This document shows positions 59,985 through 64,000 of a stretch of DNA of 64,000 bases, piece by piece. Made by a program: the position numbers and the translations under genes. The DNA is from Cynocephalus volans (taxonomy: Eukaryota; Chordata; Mammalia; Dermoptera; Cynocephalidae), in contig NC_084468.1 in NCBI RefSeq assembly GCF_027409185.1, forward strand, positions 99,634,001 through 99,698,000, read 5' to 3'. Under the pieces are notes generated by a model. The model did not search any database, was not told where the DNA came from, and saw only the letters and a list, made by a program, of their open reading frames with translations. Each line of letters begins with the position of its first letter. The first letter of the stretch is position 1.

Positions 59985-60560
59985 TTCTTTCAACAAATAT
60001 TAAGTGAATTACTATAGGCCAGGCACCGATCAATGAGACAGGGCTCCTCACTTCCCACAGGGGAAGTCAGATATTTACATTTAAGCCACTTAGCAACTGA
60101 GAAAATTCAAGTAGTGATAACCACTATGAAAAAAAAGTAAAACAAGCTAATGTGAGACAGTGACTGAAGAAAGTTATTCTGAATAGAGTGGAAAGGAAAG
60201 GGTTCTTTGAGGATGTAGTTTTTGAGCTGACACCTGAATGATGAGATGGGGCCAGTCATGTGAAGATAGGGGGGAAGTCATTCAAGTAGAAGAAGCAGTA
60301 AACATAGGATCCCTGAGCCAGAGAGGTATATCCACGAGCAGAGAGGAAGACAGTGAGGCTGGAGCACAGTGAACGAGGGAAGATGTAGGAAACCAAGACA
60401 GAGAGTTAGGTGGGAGCCAGAATATGTTGTGCCTTGTAGGCCATGTCATGGAATTTGGATTTTATTCTAAATGAAATGGTGAAGCCATTGGTAAGTTTTA
60501 ATCAGGGGAGAATTAAATTTTTCAAAATATCTCTGGCTGACTTGTAGAGAATGGAATTTT
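59985..60560 (-). mobile_element. L2 LINE relic
   Basis: Plus-strand text is the reverse complement of L2: CAACAAATATTAAGTGAATT, ATAGGCCAGGCACCGATCAA, GAGCTGACACCTGAATGATG, TGTGCCTTGTAGGCCATGTC, GAATTTGGATTTTATTCTAA and TGAAGCCATTGG. Order and spacing agree with one element of about 0.6 kb. Confidence 0.65.
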
Positions 60561-60696
60561 GGTGGCAAAAGGGAAACAATAAGAATGATGCTTCAACTTG
60601 ACAGGCAGATTATGTTTGTGGTTTGGACTGTGGCTTGGAACCAGGAGACTCTGAGAAGTGGTATTTAGAAAATGATCTGACAGAGCTAGACAAGGC

Positions 60697-60740
60697 TGTG
60701 TGTGTGTGTGTGTGTCTGTGTGTGTCTGTGTGTGTGTGTC
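60697..60740. repeat. Interrupted TG dinucleotide microsatellite
   Basis: TG run interrupted by TC at several points, flanked by related TCTG words up to 60770. It generates mirror-image short frames on both strands. Confidence 0.9.
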
Positions 60741-63700
60741 TCTGCATGTATCTGTATGGGTCTGTGTATTTGGGATGGAGAAGATGGATAATCAAGAGCC
60801 AGGATGATTCCTATGATTTTAGTTGAAGCGACTTGGATGGCAATGGGGGGAGAAAATCAAAGGTTCTGTCTTAAAGGTTTGAGACTGCTACATTAATCTC
60901 ATAATTCCTCATCAGGAAGGCAGATATCCAAGATTTCCTTAAAAAAAAAAAAGGTCTCATAATTTTAAAGTCACCTAGACTCCAAAAAGGATCCATTAAC
61001 TAAAAAACAAAATTAAACTAACGTGTCCAAATAAATTATATAGTGTACAGTGACAAGAAGATACTGTCCAAGACCCATAAACAGGCCAAAGAGATTACTG
61101 GGTGTCCTTCAGGGCAACACTGGGAGGCAGGGTGTTCTAGCAGAGCCCAGTTCTCCAGGGTTGTGTCTTGTGATTGACTAGGCTATTTTACAACTCTGTA
61201 GGAGTAGAAGCTAAGTGGTAGAAAATTGAGAGTAATACAAATGATTTTTTACCCATAGCTATATAATTTAATTTCTTCAGTAAAGATACAACTGATTGCC
61301 GCCCTATAGTAAAGACTCCAAACATTACATTTTATTGCCCATGGATATTAACCAGTTTTGTACTTATTAACAAATTCATTTCAACATTCCTGATTGCCCA
61401 TATATCTCTCTTCTAATTCCCATTTTAATTAGTATTGACATCTTAATTGCTCTCTCCTTAATTAATGACTTCATTAAAATCTTTGACGTGTTTATTCTAT
61501 GTTTGAATGAGAATATTTTTAGCTTTTTGAAATAAAATGTTAACAAGAGTAAAATTAGTGTCTTAAAAATCAAACAAATACAACCCCCCCCCCAAGGGAC
61601 ATTTTGAAATCCAAATAGAAACTCATATGCTGTGATTCGCTCTTGGTGTCTTTTAAATGTTCATTTCTGACAATAAGACAAGAGAGGACAGAAATAAGTG
61701 ATTGTTTAATATTTAAAATCATAATTGACTAGTGGAGTTATGCATAATATCATTCCTGTATTTGAGTATATGTGGAATTAATCCTTAGACACTCACGTTA
61801 TAGGGGAATTTTTTTTGGAGGATGTCATTCTTTCAAAAAAGGCATCATAAACAACTAGGAGAAACCCAGCTTAATTGCTTTTAAAAATCCCATTGTTCCA
61901 TTTACATATTAAGCCCTTAATGAAGTTTACCTTTCTGTATCTGACATTTATATAAAAAGTTATAACAACCATTGTTTAGAAGTACCCTGTATACTTGCAT
62001 TTTGTCTGTCCTTTGACCTTTTTACTCTCTTTCTAATGAAAAGAAAAAAATCACTCCCAAGTAATTTTCACTCAGGTTTTTTTCTGATTTGAACCAACAA
62101 TCTTGGCTGTTGACGGGATCCTTGGGGATTTACAAATATCAATCTCTTCATAGTTGCAGGCAGAGAGATCTATGAAAGCAATTTCTCATAAAATACATTA
62201 TTTCTACTCTTTATATACATATATCTTCCCCCTTAGAATCACTTTTCCCCCTTGGCACAAAAATAATTTGCTTTGTGGTTATTGGGATGATTAATTTAAA
62301 ATAAAGGAGGTGTAAGTCACTTCTAACTGTTCCCTTGGCTGGATGAAAGAAAGTAAAAAGAAAGCCAGAATTTACTCCTTCACCTTTTCTAGGTATCTCC
62401 CCCCCCCAACTTTATTATGTGCCTCCTTTATGCTTTCCTTGAACTGTTAACAGTAGGGACTGTGCTTGATTTTCAAATTAAAGTGAATAGAAATCCTAAA
62501 TGTAACCACCATCTCTTAATGACTTGCAAATCACTGTGCACAAATACAATGATACAGGCATACATCCAAGTGTCATACCATGAAGACTCCTTTGCACATT
62601 ACGTGGCATTTTGGAGAGCATAAAAAATTGTACCTGAAATAAAAGAATGTTAAGATATTGAAGATAATTTAAATATGTCATGTTTTGAAGTACTCTGGTA
62701 TATTCAAATATTTCAAATTGTGATAAGTAAGTTCTCTAATAGTAATTTAAAATTGAAAAAGTTGCTTTCTTTATTTTGTAGAAAACAAACTGCCTGAAAA
62801 ATTAACTTGTATCTTACAAGTTATTTAATAAATTTTATCTTTTCTTATTGCTCATTTAGTTTGAGAAAACTTATATATTTTGTTAAGTGTAAAATGGTAA
62901 AACATATTACTAAGTTTATCTTAATGTAGAGTATTTTTTGTAATTATAGCATTTTGGAATGTAAGTCTAAACTTTCCATTTAATCAAAATATGCTAACAA
63001 ATAGTATTTCATTTATAATATTATAAGGTAATGGCCTGTGAGTTATTTACAGCTTCAACCTACTATCTTATTTATATAAGGCTGACTAGGGAATGTCTTG
63101 TTGAAACATATATTCTAACATAACTACAGATCATTAAACCCAAATACTTTACTAATATCACAAGAAATTTGAACCAAGAAAAACTTTAAAATTATTATTT
63201 TTTTCTTCTTTAGAGTTAACAAAGACTTGAGCATTTTCTGGAACCCTGAAGCTGTATTCAATGTCATATTTTATTTTAAAACCAAACCACTTATACTTTC
63301 TTATGTCCTGATAATAGTTGCAAGCATGCTGTGTTCTAGGATCTATTCTGAGTGTATTGTTAATGTCACCTATAGTCTTAAGTTATTTATTATGCTTCAC
63401 TGATTTTATCTATATATTTCTAGACAATCATATTTTAGAACCAAATTCCAGACCACTCTTGGAAAACCTAACAATGATATTTCTGCAGGTGCTCAAGAGA
63501 ACAGTGCAGCACTGAGCCAGGGAGGAGTCTGCTGTAGCCATTCCACATCCTCTTCTAGGATTCTTGGATGGTATCTGGCTTTGTTCTTAGTACTTTCTGT
63601 ACCTCTTCATTGAACCAGATGCTGAAAGAGTTTCTTAAAGTCCACCTTTAAGAAAGATGCTACCTCTTCTCTAGCACTTTTTTCTCACTAGAATCGAAGG

Positions 63701-63919
63701 TATGGTGAATACCAGTGACCACCTCTTTCCTTTATGCTTGACTTTTATTAAAGGAGGGGAAAAAGGTACATGTACAAAATTTGAGGTGGTGCACACTAGA
63801 ATCCGCCATTTCAACATCTGCACACAGTGAATGAAGACTGGCATTCAACAGCCTTTTCTTATCCAACAGGTATTTACTGATGGCTCCTTCAATGTCCAAC
63901 TTAAAAAGACAGGAATGAT
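60741..63919. other. Intronic AT-rich DNA, nothing recognised
   Basis: About 3.2 kb without a repeat or gene I can name. C10 (about 61585-61594) and C9 (about 62399-62407) runs are present. Frames do not exceed 70 codons and none is recognised. Confidence 0.5.
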
Positions 63920-64000
63920 GTTAACAGCTGAGAGTTAATGAGGATTTGATCCTTGCCAGTCCCTGTGCTAAAGGCTTTACTTCCCTCTTCTTATTTATTC
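63920..64000 (-). mobile_element. MIR/L2-type fragment at window end
   Basis: GCCAGTCCCTGTGCTAAAGG and CTTTACTTCCCTC follow the reverse-complement order of a common MIR/L2 3' segment. Cut by the window edge. Confidence 0.45.

Larger units (their letters stand above)
26483..64000 (-). other. ARSJ: Probable first intron of ARSJ (runs past the window end)
   Basis: ARSJ is known as a two-coding-exon gene with a very long intron. I searched this span for a GC-rich exon with a signal sequence and the CTPSR motif and found none, so exon 1 lies beyond 64000. All coding-like frames inside are repeat-derived or unrecognised. Other genes nested in this span cannot be excluded but none is visible. Confidence 0.75.

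Noticed and set aside
26483..64000. ARSJ exon 1
   Set aside because: No frame contains the CTPSR sulfatase motif or a signal sequence, and no GC-rich promoter region is present outside the L1.

Overview
This is a window of a placental-mammal nuclear genome, read mostly as intron and intergenic DNA. The evidence is the intron/exon structure of one vertebrate gene, plus L1, L2, MIR, MaLR/ERVL and hAT repeats. No Alu-like sequence was seen. The youngest-looking SINE (42389-42499) derives from tRNA-Ile. That would fit colugos (Dermoptera), where such SINEs are known, but the species call is an inference of low confidence.

The only confident host gene is ARSJ (arylsulfatase J) on the minus strand. 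Its large terminal coding exon lies at 25084-26482, with a clean splice acceptor at 26483-26484. The first exon, which carries the start codon and the catalytic formylglycine cysteine, is not in the window. Everything from 26483 to 64000 is therefore most likely its long first intron. A candidate 3' UTR runs from 25083 down to about 23810, and the rest of the left part is intergenic.

Layout: 1-4490, an old minus-strand L1 cut by the window edge. 4490-8135, AT-rich unique DNA. 8150-14922, a structurally full-length minus-strand L1 with 14-bp target-site duplications, both ORFs broken and a GC-rich 5' UTR holding about three ~98-bp tandem units. 16430-18000, old L1M pieces split by an ERVL-type LTR. 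20740-22300, L2 fragments. 23810-26482, ARSJ 3' UTR and last exon. 26483-64000, intron with MIR, L2 and L1M relics, ERVL and MaLR LTRs, a hAT element nested in a MIR, a tRNA-Ile SINE, two 5'-truncated L1s, a 56-bp micro-insertion of an L1 3' end, and a CR1/L2-clade LINE split by a MaLR LTR.

No operon, CRISPR array, RNA gene or new multi-gene system was seen. What stands out is insertion history: several insertions keep target-site duplications, and two of them (the full-length L1 and the SINE) start at the textbook TT|AAAA L1 endonuclease site. Family names of old repeats are from recognition of consensus phrases, not a database search, and their borders are approximate.
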